A stretch of 64,000 bases of DNA from Hydractinia symbiolongicarpus (Eukaryota; Cnidaria; Hydrozoa; Anthoathecata; Hydractiniidae): the NCBI RefSeq assembly GCF_029227915.1, contig NC_079882.1, positions 6,386,001 to 6,450,000 on the forward strand, read 5' to 3'. The first letter of the stretch is position 1; every line of letters begins with the position of its first letter. Below, one piece after another: positions 63,328 through 64,000 of this stretch. Under the pieces are notes generated by a model, which did no database searches, had not been told where the DNA came from, and was given only the letters and a program-made list of their open reading frames with translations. Both the position numbers and the translations under genes were made by a program.

Positions 63328-64000
63328 AATGTTTGGAAAAGATTTGTTGACGATGTATTCGCCATAATCAAAAGATCTCATCTAGATGAGTTCCATGAAC
63401 ACATGAACGGCCTACATCGACAAATCAAATTCACTGTTGAGCTTGAACACAATGGAAGTATCGCTTTCCTGGACACTTTGGCCAAACGCAAGAATGGTTC
63501 CATTTCAGTTTCAGCGTGTCGTAAACCAACACACACTGACCAGTACCTTAACTTCGAATCAAGCCATCAGAAATCTTGCAAAGAAAGTGTCATATCTTCA
63601 TTACTGAATCGTGCCAACAGCGTAGTCAGTGACAAACATGAGAGGAAAATAGAAATTCGACGTGTAAGAAATGCATTAATCGCAAATGGATACAGTCATA
63701 AAGTCATCACGCAAGTAGAAAATAAAATGAAGAGAAGGTGCAACGGAGACAACAAGAAAACATCGGAGGAAATCATCGCGTTAGCATTCCTAACCTTCGT
63801 ACCAGGTACCAGCCAGATCCTTCGTCGAGGTATAAGGCAACACAAGATCAAATGCATTCTTAATTCTAAAGACACCCTAAGAAGCACTTTGTCTAAACCA
63901 AAAGACAAATAAACCTGGAAAAAGAAAGCAATGTTGTTTACGAAATCCCGTGTAAGGATTGTGATGCAGTGTATATAGGCGAAACAAAAAGAAAGTTTAA
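63328..64000 (+). mobile_element. Penelope-like retroelement, right-arm copy (cut by window end)
   Basis: Starts at the RT active site (WKRFVDDVFAIIKR) and continues through HMNGLHRQIKFTVELEHNG and RKPTHTDQYLNF to a stop at 63912. The GIY-YIG start (CKDCDAVYIGETKRKF) follows in a shifted frame at the window edge. Its 5' truncation point and frameshift equal those of the left-arm copy; few point differences are visible (LAKRKNG for LDKRKNG, NRANS for NCANS). Confidence 0.85.

Larger units (their letters stand above)
54107..64000 (-). repeat. Right arm of the large imperfect palindrome (runs off window)
   Basis: Inverted copies of left-arm blocks: lectin intron 3 piece (54107-54290), promoter and exon 1 of gene 2 (54291-54467), spacer (54470-55592), (tyrosine-recombinase element 55593-60750), gene 1 3' exons (60751-61547), Mab-21-like fragment (61555-62285), spacer and Penelope-like fragment (to 64000). 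Exons 2 and 3 of gene 2 have been deleted here: sequence jumps from intron 1 (acagttttctgt) to intron 3 (gtttctttatcag) near 54282. Confidence 0.85.

Overview
The window is eukaryotic: genes are split by GT-AG introns, the DNA is AT-rich, and the intergenic DNA is full of mobile-element debris. The gene set (ATG7, an SH2D4 homologue, a C1orf131 homologue, secreted proteins built from SUEL/rhamnose-binding lectin and thrombospondin type-1 domains) and the elements (Penelope-like, CR1/L2-like LINE, Ty3/Gypsy, tyrosine-recombinase retroelement) suggest a marine invertebrate, most likely a cnidarian. That assignment is an inference from domain content, not from a species marker.

Layout, left half (1-35 kb). 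Three conserved single-copy genes lie head-to-tail on the minus strand. A C1orf131/DUF4602 homologue is at 883-1392. A complete 19-exon ATG7 (autophagy E1-like enzyme) is at 2297-16817; all splice phases close and give 697 aa. A six-coding-exon SH2D4A/B homologue is at 18946-23621 (550 aa). ATG7 intron 2 holds a decayed LINE and Penelope-like debris. Upstream of SH2D4 is one exon for a tiny Cys-rich single-pass membrane peptide (27255-27403). From 27.4 to 35.2 kb there is no gene I can support, only a MITE with 18-bp inverted termini, hairpins and simple repeats.

Right half (35-64 kb). Two tandem plus-strand genes (35540-37750 and 39172-41489) encode secreted SUEL/TSP1 proteins of architecture SP-SUEL-TSP1(2-3)-SUEL-SUEL, with one domain per exon and exon phases that allow domain-wise skipping or duplication. 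Part of this cluster was copied to 49.95-54.1 kb. That copy, with a Mab-21/cGAS-like fragment and a Penelope-like fragment, was then duplicated in inverted orientation, forming a large imperfect palindrome (arms about 42.6-53.2 kb and 54.1 to beyond 64.0 kb). All lectin copies in the palindrome are broken.

After the inversion each arm took a different retroelement, and the other arm preserves the empty site. A Ty3/Gypsy element (44024-48909, LTRs identical by eye, 5-bp target duplication) sits in the left arm. A tyrosine-recombinase retroelement (55593-60750, no target duplication, split direct repeats) sits in the right arm. The latter is the most unusual object here: its gag and RT-RNaseH frames are separated only by one in-frame UGA in a leaky context (UGA CUA), and its RT and recombinase frames are joined exactly by a predicted 49-nt spliceosomal intron, so a single 1341-codon Gag-Pol-YR frame can be read.
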